DNA of 64,000 nucleotides. It comes from Salinisphaera sp052044135. GTDB lineage: Bacteria > Pseudomonadota > Gammaproteobacteria > Nevskiales > Salinisphaeraceae. Position 1 is the stretch's first letter; each line of letters opens with the position of its first letter. Where the stretch lies: NCBI RefSeq assembly GCF_052044135.1, contig NZ_JBQDYF010000008.1:102547-166546 (forward strand). The letters run 5' to 3'. The position numbers and the translations under genes were made by a program. Under the pieces are notes generated by a model, which worked only from the letters and a program-made list of their open reading frames with translations, was not told where the DNA came from and made no database searches. This document shows positions 8,315-17,401 of this stretch, one piece after another.

Positions 8315-9277
8315 CTATGCCGATCGGACATCGAGCCGTTTCTCGATGGCGTCGAACAGCCTGGCGCAGATATTGATGCCGAATTGCGCCTCGAGCTCAC
8401 GTACGCAGGTGGGGCTGGTGACGTTGATTTCGGTGAGTTTGTCGCCGATCACGTCGAGGCCCACGAATAGCAGTCCCTTATCCCGGACGTACGGGCCGAC
8501 TTCGCGTGCGATCTTCAGATCGGCCTCAGTCAGCTCGCGGCCGACGCCCCGGCCGCCGGCCGCGAGATTACCGCGCAGTTCGCCTTCGGCCGGAACACGG
8601 GCCAGGGCATAACCGACCGGTTCGCCGTCGACCAGCAGCACGCGCTTGTCGCCATCGACGATCTCGGGCAGATAGGCCTGGGCCATGGCATAGCGCGTGC
8701 CGTGCTCGGTCAGCACTTCGAGAATCACGCTGGTGTTGTCGTTGCCCTGGGTGACGCGGAAGATGCGCGAGCCGCCCATACCGTCCAGCGGCTTGAGCAC
8801 AACATCGCGGTGCTGCTTGATGAAACGCCGAAACGCGTCCGCGCGCCGGGCGACCAGCGTCGGCCCACACAGATGGGCGAAGCGATTGATCGCCATTTTC
8901 TCGTTCACGTCGCGCAGCGCGTCGCAACGATTGACCACCAGCGTGCCTTCGTTCTCGGCCAGCTCCAGAATATAGGTGGCGTAGATGTATTCGGTGTCGA
9001 AGGGCGGGTCCTTGCGCATCAGGATCACGTCGAGGTCCGCCAGTGGCAGGGTGTTGGATTCGCCGGCGAAGGCGAACCAGTCGTCGTTGTCGTCCGCAAC
9101 CCGGATGGCACGGCCCGTGCCGTAGCCCACGCCGTCGGCCACGAACAGGTCGCTCATGGTGAAGTAGTGGATCGTGTAGCCGCGGCGCTGGGCTTCGAGC
9201 AGCAGGGCCAGCGTTGTGTCCTTGTAGGGCGTGATGTCCTCGATCGGATCCATCACCACGCCGAGCGAATACGCCAT
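8315..9277 (-). CDS. gshB: Glutathione synthetase GshB
   Basis: 320 residues, standard length. ATP-grasp ligase joining gamma-glutamylcysteine and glycine to make glutathione. The N-terminal MDPIEDITPYKDTTLALLLEAQ-type block and the glycine-rich KPLDGMGGSRIFR loop are characteristic, as is NVTSPTCVRE near the C-terminus, which holds metal-binding residues. ATG 9277 has an AAGGA ribosome site about seven bases upstream. It starts the gshB-algH-ruvX-pyrR-pyrB block. The sequence upstream is a repeat-rich region rather than rsmE, which normally lies next to gshB in E. coli. Confidence 0.95.
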   Translation of the reverse strand: MAYSLGVVMDPIEDITPYKDTTLALLLEAQRRGYTIHYFTMSDLFVADGVGYGTGRAIRVADDNDDWFAFAGESNTLPLADLDVILMRKDPPFDTEYIYATYILELAENEGTLVVNRCDALRDVNEKMAINRFAHLCGPTLVARRADAFRRFIKQHRDVVLKPLDGMGGSRIFRVTQGNDNTSVILEVLTEHGTRYAMAQAYLPEIVDGDKRVLLVDGEPVGYALARVPAEGELRGNLAAGGRGVGRELTEADLKIAREVGPYVRDKGLLFVGLDVIGDKLTEINVTSPTCVRELEAQFGINICARLFDAIEKRLDVRSA

Positions 9278-9408
9278 TGCAGATTCCTTGGGCGGATCGG
9301 GCCGCCGGACAGTGTGCTATGCCGCGCATGGTAGCGCAGCCGGAGCTTTTTTCATCCGCCGATCGGCGAGACCGTGTCCGGCTGGCTTCGCTTGGCCGAT
9401 CGGTTTGT

Positions 9409-9832
9409 TTGTCCGCAGCTCGACGCCGATCTACACAGATGAAAAACGATCAGTCTTAGCAGAACGGCTCGTCGCGTTACTTGAGGGCTCACGATGCCGG
9501 TAAAGCGAAACGCGCCGGATCGATCTGCGCGAATCTGCGTCGACCTGCGGATAGATTCAAGCAACGAAGCTCCGGGCTGCGAAAAGTGCTCCAGCTGGGT
9601 GGCATGGCGGCTCTTGCCGGATGTATTCGTCCGCCGATTGACGACGGGTGATCGGCTCGCTTCGCTTTGCCGATCTGTTTTTATCCGCAGATGTACGCAG
9701 ATTCACACAGATTTGAAATGAGGGGAATTCAAGCACCGAGCTCGGCGCAGACATCAAGGACTTTTCAATTTCGGCGAAGCGAAAGCGAGCCGCGTCCATC
9801 CGCGTGAATCTGCGGACAGATTGCCTCAAGGA
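9409..9832 (+). repeat. Left 424-bp imperfect direct repeat flanking yefM-yoeB
   Basis: This stretch and 10648-11079 align over their whole length in the same orientation with modest divergence. Both begin TTGTCCGCAG, contain GCCGGATCGATCTGCGCG and GCTTTGCCGATCTGTTTTTA, share TCAATTTCGGCGAAGCG, and end GGACAGATTGC.TCAAGGA. Each copy holds several short words of the family CGCAGATNNACGCAGAT and their complements. Open frames in it are not credible genes. Together with 9278-9408 this fills the gene-free stretch between gshB and yefM. Confidence 0.85.
9650..9682 (+). terminator. Terminator-like hairpin inside the left repeat
   Basis: Stem GATCGGC (9650-9656) pairs with GCCGATC (9669-9675) around a 12-base loop and is followed by TGTTTTT, the layout of a Rho-independent terminator reading rightward. 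The right repeat has the same structure at 10888-10920. Activity is not shown. Confidence 0.5.
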
Positions 9833-9904
9833 CTGAAAACCGGCCGGCTGCTATCGCTTGCTGAAGCCAGGATGCGTACGATATATTGCACATGTTCTAA
9901 ATTA

Positions 9905-9910
9905 TGTACA
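9905..9910. promoter_or_regulatory. Possible YefM operator core (TGTACA)
   Basis: TGTACA lies 10 bases before the yefM start, in an AT-rich stretch with a -10-like TATATT near 9881. In E. coli the YefM-YoeB complex binds palindromes centred on TGTACA, so this is a natural candidate for autoregulation. A second imperfect site, GCACATGT, lies just upstream near 9888-9895. Confidence 0.4.
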
Positions 9911-9920
9911 GGTCATTGTT

Positions 9921-10172
9921 ATGGACGCCATCAGCTACACGGCCGCCAGAACCCACCTGGCAAAAACAATGGAACAGGTCTGTGACGACCACGCGCCCGT
10001 CATCATCACCAGAAGCAAGGCCGCTTCGGTGGTGATGATGTCTCTGGAAGACTATGAAGCCCTCCAGGAGACTGCATACCTTTTGCGTGCGCCCAAAAAC
10101 GCGCGCCGTCTGCTCGAATCGGTTGCCGAGCTTGAACAAGGGGGCGGCGAGGAGAGGGAGCTTCTTGAATGA
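9921..10172 (+). CDS. yefM: Antitoxin YefM (Phd/YefM family)
   Basis: 83 residues from ATG 9921, giving MDAISYTAARTHLAKTMEQV, the usual YefM N-terminus; the upstream in-frame start at 9858 is not needed. The VIITRSKAASVVMMSLEDYEALQET block is the family signature. The N-terminal half forms the DNA-binding dimer and the C-terminal part wraps the toxin YoeB. The stop overlaps the toxin start as ATGA, typical of coupled toxin-antitoxin genes. The pair lies alone between two long direct repeats, so it was probably acquired or moved together with them. Confidence 0.93.
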   Translation: MDAISYTAARTHLAKTMEQVCDDHAPVIITRSKAASVVMMSLEDYEALQETAYLLRAPKNARRLLESVAELEQGGGEERELLE

Positions 10173-10423
10173 AACTCACCTTTTCCGAGCATGCCTGGGA
10201 AGACTACCTCTACTGGCAGAAAACGGAAAAAAAGACCGTACGTCGCATCCATCAGCTCATCAAGGAGATTCAGCGAACGCCGTTCGAGGGGATCGGCAAA
10301 CCCGAGCCGCTCAAGCATGGCCTGTCCGGATACTGGTCCCGACGCATCAATGGCGAATATCGAATCGTATACAAGGTAACCGAGGATGCACCGCTTATTG
10401 CGCAATTGCGATATCACTACTGA
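10169..10423 (+). CDS. yoeB: mRNA interferase toxin YoeB
   Basis: 84 residues, the same length as E. coli YoeB. It is a ribosome-dependent endoribonuclease of the RelE fold that cuts mRNA in the A site. The residues needed for catalysis in E. coli fall at identical positions here: Glu46, Arg65, His83 and Tyr84, the last two being the C-terminal HY. The toxin therefore looks intact. It starts inside the antitoxin stop codon. Confidence 0.94.
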   Translation: MKLTFSEHAWEDYLYWQKTEKKTVRRIHQLIKEIQRTPFEGIGKPEPLKHGLSGYWSRRINGEYRIVYKVTEDAPLIAQLRYHY

Positions 10424-10647
10424 TGCCGTGCCTCGGCGGGCTGGGTGTTTAGCGGAGGAGCGAAAGCTCGATCTTTTCGAGCCGCAGGGCAAGACAGCCG
10501 TGCGCCGCTTCACGACCCTCGAGAGCATACAGTGATCGCCCTTGGGCACGCTGAATAATGATACGCGGCCCGGCTCGTTTCGCCGATCGGCTTGTTTGTC
10601 CACCGATGTAGACCGAGTCACACAGATTGGAACTTGACAGGTGGGTT

Positions 10648-11079
10648 TTGTCCGCAGATCGACGCCGATCTACACAGATGAACGGCAATCTGTGTCAGCA
10701 GAACAGCTCGTCGCGTTACTTGAGGGTACGATCCCGGTAAAGCGAAACGCGCCGGATCGATCTGCGCGAATCGGCGTCGATCTGCGGATAGATTTAAGGA
10801 ATAAATCCGTGGACCGCGAAACGTGCTTCAGCTGCGTATCGTCGTCTGGTCTGGCTGCATGTACTCGTCCGCCGAATGACGATGGACGATCGGCTCGCTC
10901 CGCTTTGCCGATCTGTTTTTATCCGCAGATGTACGCAGATGTACGCAGATTTGGAATGAGGCGAATTGAAGCGCTGAGCCCGGCACCGAGATCAACGACT
11001 TTCAATTTCGGCGAAGCGCAAGCGAGCCGAGTCCATCTGCGTGAGTCGGCGTCGATCTGCGGACAGATTGCTTCAAGGA
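10648..11079 (+). repeat. Right 432-bp imperfect direct repeat flanking yefM-yoeB
   Basis: Second copy of the sequence at 9409-9832, same orientation, starting 1239 bp further on. It differs by substitutions and small indels, including one extra ATGTACGCAG unit near 10927-10946. A shorter partial piece with CGCCGATCGGCTTGTTTGTCC lies just before it at about 10580-10600. It ends a few bases before the rsmE stop codon. With the sequence from 10424 it accounts for the gene-free stretch between yoeB and rsmE. Confidence 0.85.
10888..10920 (+). terminator. Terminator-like hairpin inside the right repeat
   Basis: Stem GATCGGC/GCCGATC followed by TGTTTTT, the same structure as at 9650-9682. One loop base differs from the left copy while the stem and T-run are unchanged. 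Confidence 0.5.
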
Positions 11080-11089
11080 ACGAGGCCAC

Positions 11090-11836
11090 TCAGCCCGCCA
11101 GATCGCCCCAAGCCGTCTGCAGCGCGGCCAGTGCGGCCATGCCGGCGGTTTCGGTGCGCAGTACGCGGGGCCCGAGCGCCAGCGGCTGCCAACCGGCGGC
11201 GGCGGCGCGGGCGATTTCGTCGTTCGACAGGCCGGATTCGGGGCCGATCAACAGCGCAATGCGGGTCGCCGGCGTCTGCGCGGCCAGGCCGACGTTCGCT
11301 TCCGGCGCCAGCATCAGGTAACGATCGGCGGCGGGCGGGTTGTCGATCTGTCCGGCCAGATCGGTGGCGTCGCGTAATTCCGGACAGAGCAGCCGCCCGC
11401 TCTGTTCGGCCGCCGATTCGACGATGCGCTGCCAATGGCCCTGTTTCTTGGCCAGACGGGCGCCGTCGAGCTTGACCTGGCCGCGCGCGGTGAACACGGG
11501 CTGGATGGCGGTGACGCCCAGCTCCACGGCCTTGGCCAGCGCGAAATCCATGCGATCGCCCCGGGCCACGGCTTGCAGCAGCGTGATCTCGAGCGGGGAT
11601 TCGCGCCGGGGTGTGGTGCGTTGGTCGATACGGGCTTCGGCACGCTTGCGGTCGGCCGTGATCAAGCTGGCGGCGTATTCGGCGCCGTCGCCGTTGAACA
11701 GCACCAGCGCATCGCCGGCCGACAGGCGCAGCACGGTCGCCAGATGATGACGTTTGGCGTCCGGCAGCTCGATGGTCGCGCCTTCGGCCAGCGCCTGGGC
11801 AACGAAAACCCGCGGAATATGCTTCGCGCGTGCCAT
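11090..11836 (-). CDS. rsmE: 16S rRNA m3U1498 methyltransferase RsmE
   Basis: 248 residues. SPOUT-class methyltransferase acting on U1498 of 16S rRNA in the assembled small subunit. The N-terminal PUA-like part has DAKRHHLATVLRLSAGD. The knotted SAM-binding part shows LLIGPESGLSNDEI and LGPRVLRTETA near the C-terminus, both diagnostic. It begins 10 bp after the argA stop and so is likely co-transcribed with argA and argE. Confidence 0.93.
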   Translation of the reverse strand: MARAKHIPRVFVAQALAEGATIELPDAKRHHLATVLRLSAGDALVLFNGDGAEYAASLITADRKRAEARIDQRTTPRRESPLEITLLQAVARGDRMDFALAKAVELGVTAIQPVFTARGQVKLDGARLAKKQGHWQRIVESAAEQSGRLLCPELRDATDLAGQIDNPPAADRYLMLAPEANVGLAAQTPATRIALLIGPESGLSNDEIARAAAAGWQPLALGPRVLRTETAGMAALAALQTAWGDLAG

Positions 11837-11846
11837 GGCGGCGTGA

Positions 11847-13202
11847 TCAGGCGGTGATCAACGGTTTGATCAATACCGCCGAATTACGCTGATAGTTGTA
11901 CATCGCCCGCTTGGCCAGCGGCAGGGCGTCGATGCTCGACGGGGCGAACCCGTGTTCGACGAACCAGTGCGGCGCGCGCGTAGTGAGCACGAACAGCTGC
12001 GTGAGCCCGGCCGCGCGGGCGCGTTTTTCGACCTCGGCCAGCAGGATGGCGGCCCGGTTGCCGCCGCGATAGGCGGGATGAACCGCCACGCAGGCCAGTT
12101 CGCCCACGGCTTCCTCGCTGTAGGGCATGAGCGCACAGCAGGCGGTGATCAAGCCGTCGCGGGCCATCACCACATAGCGTTCGATATCGAGCTCGATCGC
12201 CTCGCGCGAGCGCGGCACCAGCAGCCCGGCCGCGGCCAACGGCTCGATCAGCGCGAGCACGCCACCCAGATCCTCGGGCGTGGCGGTACGCACGGCGTCG
12301 TAAGTGTCGGCGGCGACCATGGTGCCGAGCCCGTCGCGCGAATACAGCTCGCGCAACAACGCGCCGTCGGTTTCGAAACTCACGAGATGGCTGCGTTCGA
12401 CCCCGGAATTGCAGGCGCGGATCGCCGCCTCCAGCCGCGCCCGGTCCGCGGCGGCGAGATCGCTGTTCCCGGTGTCCAGCATGGCCTGCGCGGCGTCCAC
12501 CGTGAGCCCGGGCGAGGATTCCGCGAAGCGTGCATGCATCGCTTCGCCCGGATGCATGAGCACGAATTTGTCGGCCGCCAAAGCGGCCGCGGTGGCGCCG
12601 GCCACGTCTTCGGTGACCAGGTTGAAGATCTCGCCCGAGGGCGAGTAGCCGATGCACGACAGCAGCACGATATGCCCGCGCGCCAGATGCGCATTGATGC
12701 TGGCCGCGTCGATACGCCGGACTTCGCCGGTATGGCCGTGATCCACGCCGTTGACCACACCCATGGGCCGGGCCGTGACCAGGTTGCCGCTGGCGGTCGA
12801 GATGCGTGCGCCGCCCATCGGCGTGCTCGCGAGGCTGGTCGACAGGTGCGCCTCGTAGGCCATCTGCAGGCTGCCGACGGCCTGGCGCACGCAGGCCAGT
12901 GCGGCGGCATCGGTGATGCGGACGCCGTTCGCGAAACGGGGCATGAGGCCGGCGGCCGACAGGGCGCCGTCGATCTGCGGGCGCGCCCCGAACACGATCA
13001 CCAGTCGCACGCCGAGGCTGGCGAGCAGCGCGATGTCGTAGATCAGGTCGACGAAACGCGGCGATGCCGCAGCCTCGCCCGGCAGGTGGAGGACGAACGT
13101 ACGCCCGCGATGCGCGTGCACATAGGGCGCGGACGCGCGCAACGCGGCGACCATGGCGTTCTGGTCGACGGCTAACGGATTGTGATCGCGGCTGGCGTGC
13201 AT
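11847..13202 (-). CDS. argA: N-acetylglutamate synthase ArgA
   Basis: 451 residues, the two-domain classical form. The N-terminal amino-acid-kinase-like domain (about 20-290) contains VIVFGARPQIDGAL and the FNLVTEDVAGATAAALAADK block. The C-terminal GNAT domain (about 300-440) contains CVAVHPAYRGGNRAAILLAEVEKRA, the acetyl-CoA pyrophosphate loop. It makes N-acetylglutamate from glutamate and acetyl-CoA, the first step of arginine synthesis, and is normally feedback-inhibited by arginine through the kinase-like domain. argE lies 46 bp upstream on the same strand. Confidence 0.94.
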   Translation of the reverse strand: MHASRDHNPLAVDQNAMVAALRASAPYVHAHRGRTFVLHLPGEAAASPRFVDLIYDIALLASLGVRLVIVFGARPQIDGALSAAGLMPRFANGVRITDAAALACVRQAVGSLQMAYEAHLSTSLASTPMGGARISTASGNLVTARPMGVVNGVDHGHTGEVRRIDAASINAHLARGHIVLLSCIGYSPSGEIFNLVTEDVAGATAAALAADKFVLMHPGEAMHARFAESSPGLTVDAAQAMLDTGNSDLAAADRARLEAAIRACNSGVERSHLVSFETDGALLRELYSRDGLGTMVAADTYDAVRTATPEDLGGVLALIEPLAAAGLLVPRSREAIELDIERYVVMARDGLITACCALMPYSEEAVGELACVAVHPAYRGGNRAAILLAEVEKRARAAGLTQLFVLTTRAPHWFVEHGFAPSSIDALPLAKRAMYNYQRNSAVLIKPLITA

Positions 13203-13248
13203 CGCGGCATTAGACCAAAAAAAGCGGGTTTTCGGCGACTGAAGGGGC

Positions 13249-14412
13249 TTAGCCGGGCCGGCAGAAACGCTGCACCAGCGAACGAAGAATCGATTGCATC
13301 GGCGCCACGCGCGACAAGGCCAGATATTCGTTGGGCTGGTGGGCCAGCGCGATGTCGCCTGGGCCGAGAATCACGGTTTCCATGCCGATGGCGTTGTAGA
13401 ACGCGCCTTCGGTGCCGAAATCCACGGCGGCCGCTTCATGCCCGGTCAATTCCTCGCAGGCGGTAACGATCGGCGAGTCGGGTGGCGTTTCCAGCGCTGG
13501 CGTGCCCGCGAACAGCGCTGAGAAGCGGACCTCGCAGTCGCTTTGGGCCAGCGCGGCGCGGACCCGATTGCGCAGCGACTCGCGCAGGTCATCGATCGAA
13601 TCGCCCGGCAGGAAGCGCAGGTCGATGTCGAGTCGGCAGCGCGCGGGAATCCGGTTGGCGGCATCGCCGCCGCGTACGGTGCCGAGGTTGAGCGTGGCGT
13701 GCGGCACGGGAAAGCCGTCGGCCGGGTCGCGTCCGGCGAGTTCGTCGCGCAGCGCGCGGATGGCGCTGATCGCCAGATGCATGGCCTCGATAGCGTTGGC
13801 GCCGTGCGCCGGATTGCTGGAATGGCCGGAGGCGCCGATGGTCTCGATCGTCTCCATGAAAATACCCTTGTGCTGGCGGATCGGTACCAGCGAGGTCGGC
13901 TCGCCGATCACGCAGTAGCGCCCGGCGGCGATGCCGTTATCGGCCAGCGCGCGAGCGCCGTCCATGCCGCATTCTTCGTCGGCGGTGACCACAAGCGACA
14001 ACGGTGCCTCGAGCGGCTGGTCGGCGTATTCCGTCGCCACGCCGGCGGCCAATGCCACGAAGCCTTTCATGTCGGTCGTGCCGAGGCCGTAGAGGCGATT
14101 ATCGCGTTCGGTGAGCGCGAACGGGTCCGAATCCCACCCGGTATCGTCGTAGGGCACGGTATCGAGATGTCCGGCAAACACCAGGCCCGATTCCGAGCGT
14201 CGTTCGGTCGGGCCGAGCCGCGCGATCAGGTTGACCTTGTCCTCGCGCTCGCCGATCGGGTGGATATCACAGTCGAAGCCGAAGTCGTCGAGCCGAGCGG
14301 CAAGCCTCTCGGCCGCGCGGCGATTGCCACGATCCAGCGTCGGGTCGTCGCTGCTGATGGTCGGTTCGGCGACGAGCTCGGCGAGCACGTCGCGCCAGTT
14401 CAATGCGGGCAT
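13249..14412 (-). CDS. argE: Acetylornithine deacetylase ArgE
   Basis: 387 residues from ATG 14412; TTG 14418 is an alternative two codons earlier. M20-family metallohydrolase producing ornithine from N-acetylornithine. The zinc-site motifs are present: FAGHLDTVPYD, GTTDMKGF, and the catalytic TADEECGMDGA, followed by GEPTSLVPI. It is followed at once by argA and rsmE. N-acetylated substrate use is supported by the argA link; other M20 members look similar, but the match to ArgE is good. Confidence 0.92.
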   Translation of the reverse strand: MPALNWRDVLAELVAEPTISSDDPTLDRGNRRAAERLAARLDDFGFDCDIHPIGEREDKVNLIARLGPTERRSESGLVFAGHLDTVPYDDTGWDSDPFALTERDNRLYGLGTTDMKGFVALAAGVATEYADQPLEAPLSLVVTADEECGMDGARALADNGIAAGRYCVIGEPTSLVPIRQHKGIFMETIETIGASGHSSNPAHGANAIEAMHLAISAIRALRDELAGRDPADGFPVPHATLNLGTVRGGDAANRIPARCRLDIDLRFLPGDSIDDLRESLRNRVRAALAQSDCEVRFSALFAGTPALETPPDSPIVTACEELTGHEAAAVDFGTEGAFYNAIGMETVILGPGDIALAHQPNEYLALSRVAPMQSILRSLVQRFCRPG

Positions 14413-14583
14413 GAACAAAAATCCCGGGCGGAATCTGAAGCGCGATCATACCGCGTCGAAACCGTGCGATGCCCGATCCCCGAATCGGGACATGCCCCGC
14501 GGCGGACGATGCGGGCATTGAGGGGCGTGGCATTGCAGACCGCGCGGCAGGGACGTCCGGGGCGCGGTTGCGCGGACATGATT

Positions 14584-17379
14584 TCAATCGAGTGGGCGAC
14601 CGACCGTTTCGTTTGTGTCGCGCACCAGGGCCTGGCTCAGTTGCCGTGCCATTGGATCGCCGCGTGCTTCAGCGCGATGAACGGGCAACGTGCACAACAC
14701 GGCCGCGCCTTCGCCCAGCGCTCGCCGTGCGATGAGCGCAGCCCCGCGATGAATCCAGCCCATCACCATGCCGGCGCGCACGTCGTCGGCGAAATCGTCG
14801 GTGCGGAAGCCCAAAAGCACATGGCCGGGTGTGATCGCGGCGAAGGCCTGGCCGAGCATCGGCGGCCCGGGAATGTCGGCATAGGCACCGGTCCGGCGCA
14901 GCCAGGAAAATCCGGACGCCCAGTCCCCGCGCCAGACCGAGCTTTCCCGCGAGACGACGGCAGCGCGCGGGAATTCCGGGTAGACCGGTACCACGCCGGG
15001 GGGCGAGGGGATGGCATCGGTATCATCCACGAGCAGCAGCAGCTTGGCACCGCGCCGCACGCGCTCGACGAGTTCGTCGTCGAGACGGGTCGCCACCAGG
15101 ACCCGCGCCTGATCGCGGCTCTGGGCCATCGGTATACCCGCGTCCTCCAGCCACGGTGACAGCTCCGGTCTGGCCGGCCAGACCACGGGAGTCGGGGCGC
15201 CGGCGCCGGTCTCGGGCATCACCGTCAGGGAGGTCTCGCCCAGCGCGCTCGGATGCCCGGCGCGATCGACCAGCGCGAGGTGTAATCGTGCTTCGCCCGG
15301 GGCGCGATCCGCTGGAATGTCGAGCGGCAGCCCCGGCAGCGGCTGAACGCCTCTATCCAGGCGTGGTATCAGCTGTTCGCCGTATTCGGTGTGACCGTCC
15401 CAGCGCCATTGCAGGCGCATGCCATCGAGCGGCGCCGGATCATCGTGCGCGATGCCAAGGGCCAGGCTGACCCGCTCGCCCGGCTTCACGGCATGGCGGG
15501 GCAGTCGTGGCAGCAGCGCGGTCGGGGCATTGACCGCCGCGAAACGCTCGGCGAAGTCGCGCGGATTGCGCGCCATATCCATCAGGCCATTGGCTTCCCA
15601 GTGGACGTCGGTCAGCTCGGTTACCACGTAACCGGCGATCGTCGGCTGGGCGCGCATGGATTCGATTTCGTATTTCAGCGACTGGAACTGCTGTTCCTGG
15701 GTGGCGGCGATGAAGCCATCCAGCGACCCGAAGACACGATCCAGATGATATTGGCCGAAACGCATCTCGATGCCGCGGGGCAGCATCACGCCGTCGCCCC
15801 AGTCGCTGCCGGTATCGAACCACCAGGGCTCGCGCCCTGCAGCGTCGCGCAGGGCATCGACTCGAGGCAGCCCCCAGTTGCCGAATTCCGACAGGATCAA
15901 GGGCTCGTCGCCGGCCGTCTCGGCGTCGCCGTGTGGGCTGAACAGGGGATAACGGCGTTCGGCGAAGGCCGCGATGAATGCATCCCATTGATCGCGCCGG
16001 TCCGGAATGCCGCGATAGAAATGATAGTCGGCAATATCGGTGCGCAAGTGAAAATTGGGTTCGCAGGGCGAGTTGTCGACCACCAGCCGGGAGGGGTCGA
16101 GGGTCTTGATCCGGCGGAATGCCCGTTTGAGCCAGGCGCGCTGGTCGCCCGCCAGGGTCAGGTCGGTACCCCAGTCTTCGTTGACAAGGGTCCAGGCGAT
16201 GATCGAGGGGTGATGATCGTCCCGGGCGATCATGCCTTCGAGCGTGGCCAGGCCACGTTCCGCGGCGGCCGTCGACCATTGACCCCAGTTCGGCATTTCA
16301 CACCAGAGCAGCATGCCCAGGCGGTCCGCGACGTCGAGATAACGGGGGTCGGGAACCTTGATATGACAGCGCAGACAGTTGAAGCCCATCGCTTTCGCCT
16401 GGCGCAACTGATTCTCCAGAAAGGCTTCCGACGGCGGCGTGCAGAGTGTATCCAGGTAATAATCCTGGTCGAGGGCGCCGCGCAGGATGAACGCCTCGCC
16501 GTTCAGCAGCAGCTCCCCGCCCTCGGCCACGATGCTGCGAAAACCGGTCTGGCGGTGAAGCGCATCGACCACCGCGCCATCGCGCACCAGTTCGACGCCG
16601 ATGTCGTAGCGTAACGGGTCGTCCGGCGACCAGAGCATGGGCAAGGCGACTTTCGTCTGCAGGTCGTATTCGTCTGCGACGCCGGCATGCGTGCACTCGG
16701 CGACCGTCGTGCCATCCGGGGCCCGGACGGTGAGGCGAAGCCGTTCGTCCGCCGCGGGCCGGCCATCGCCGTGCAGTCTGCCCCGGGCCCGGCACACGCC
16801 GGCGCCATCGGAGCCGAGTTGGGAGCCGAGTCGCAGGTCTGCGATGTGCCGGACAGAACGGGCCTCGATCCAGAGCGACTGCCAGATGCCGCCGAGCGGG
16901 CCATACCAGCTCTGCTTGCCGTGGGGAATATCGGCGAAACCGGGCTTGCCGTCGGCTTGCGGGCGTGGCGAGGGCAGCGTGACCCGAATTTCCAGCAGGA
17001 CCGCTTCGCCCGGCGTGACGTGAGCGGTGAGATCGCAGGCAAAGGGCAGATAGCCGCCCTCGTGGCAGGCGACCGGGGTTCCGTCAACGTACACCGCCGT
17101 GCGGTAATTCGAGGCGCCGATGCACAGGTGTATCGACGCGCCGGCCCAGTCGGCCGGCACCGTGACGCGCCGCCGATATACGCCGGTCCCGAAGGCCATT
17201 CTGAGGGCAGCATGCTGCGCCTGCCAGACGCCGGGAATCTCGATGTCCGGCATCGGCTGGCGCGTGTCGTCTTCGGGCTGGAATTCGAACCCCCAGATGC
17301 CGTCGAGGCTGATCCGAGGGCGGTGGGGGAACCTCCGGGAGGCGACATCGCCGCCCCCGTTCTGGGTGGCAAAAAACAC
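14584..17379 (-). CDS. Glycoside hydrolase family 2 enzyme
   Basis: 931 residues from GTG 17379, with GAGGAG nine bases upstream. The N-terminal jelly-roll sugar-binding domain (about 20-190) has SLDGIWGFEF and VDGTPVACHEGGYLPF. The TIM-barrel holds WTLVNEDWG with the acid/base Glu401 and LILSEFGNWG with the nucleophile Glu498. No signal peptide is seen, so it acts in the cytoplasm on an imported oligosaccharide or glycoside. It is the last gene of the ABC-importer operon. GH2 covers beta-galactosidase, beta-glucuronidase and beta-mannosidase; the exact sugar cannot be told from the sequence. Confidence 0.87.
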   Translation of the reverse strand: MFFATQNGGGDVASRRFPHRPRISLDGIWGFEFQPEDDTRQPMPDIEIPGVWQAQHAALRMAFGTGVYRRRVTVPADWAGASIHLCIGASNYRTAVYVDGTPVACHEGGYLPFACDLTAHVTPGEAVLLEIRVTLPSPRPQADGKPGFADIPHGKQSWYGPLGGIWQSLWIEARSVRHIADLRLGSQLGSDGAGVCRARGRLHGDGRPAADERLRLTVRAPDGTTVAECTHAGVADEYDLQTKVALPMLWSPDDPLRYDIGVELVRDGAVVDALHRQTGFRSIVAEGGELLLNGEAFILRGALDQDYYLDTLCTPPSEAFLENQLRQAKAMGFNCLRCHIKVPDPRYLDVADRLGMLLWCEMPNWGQWSTAAAERGLATLEGMIARDDHHPSIIAWTLVNEDWGTDLTLAGDQRAWLKRAFRRIKTLDPSRLVVDNSPCEPNFHLRTDIADYHFYRGIPDRRDQWDAFIAAFAERRYPLFSPHGDAETAGDEPLILSEFGNWGLPRVDALRDAAGREPWWFDTGSDWGDGVMLPRGIEMRFGQYHLDRVFGSLDGFIAATQEQQFQSLKYEIESMRAQPTIAGYVVTELTDVHWEANGLMDMARNPRDFAERFAAVNAPTALLPRLPRHAVKPGERVSLALGIAHDDPAPLDGMRLQWRWDGHTEYGEQLIPRLDRGVQPLPGLPLDIPADRAPGEARLHLALVDRAGHPSALGETSLTVMPETGAGAPTPVVWPARPELSPWLEDAGIPMAQSRDQARVLVATRLDDELVERVRRGAKLLLLVDDTDAIPSPPGVVPVYPEFPRAAVVSRESSVWRGDWASGFSWLRRTGAYADIPGPPMLGQAFAAITPGHVLLGFRTDDFADDVRAGMVMGWIHRGAALIARRALGEGAAVLCTLPVHRAEARGDPMARQLSQALVRDTNETVGRPLD

Positions 17380-17401
17380 GGGTCAGGTCTCCTCGACAGG
17401 C

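Noticed and set aside
9231..9829. Open frames in the left flank of yefM-yoeB
   Set aside because: They are translations of the repeat sequence; the same frames are broken in the right copy.
10449..11475. Open frames in the right flank of yefM-yoeB, including a 226-codon one
   Set aside because: It runs through repeat sequence and into rsmE on the opposite strand, with no family similarity.
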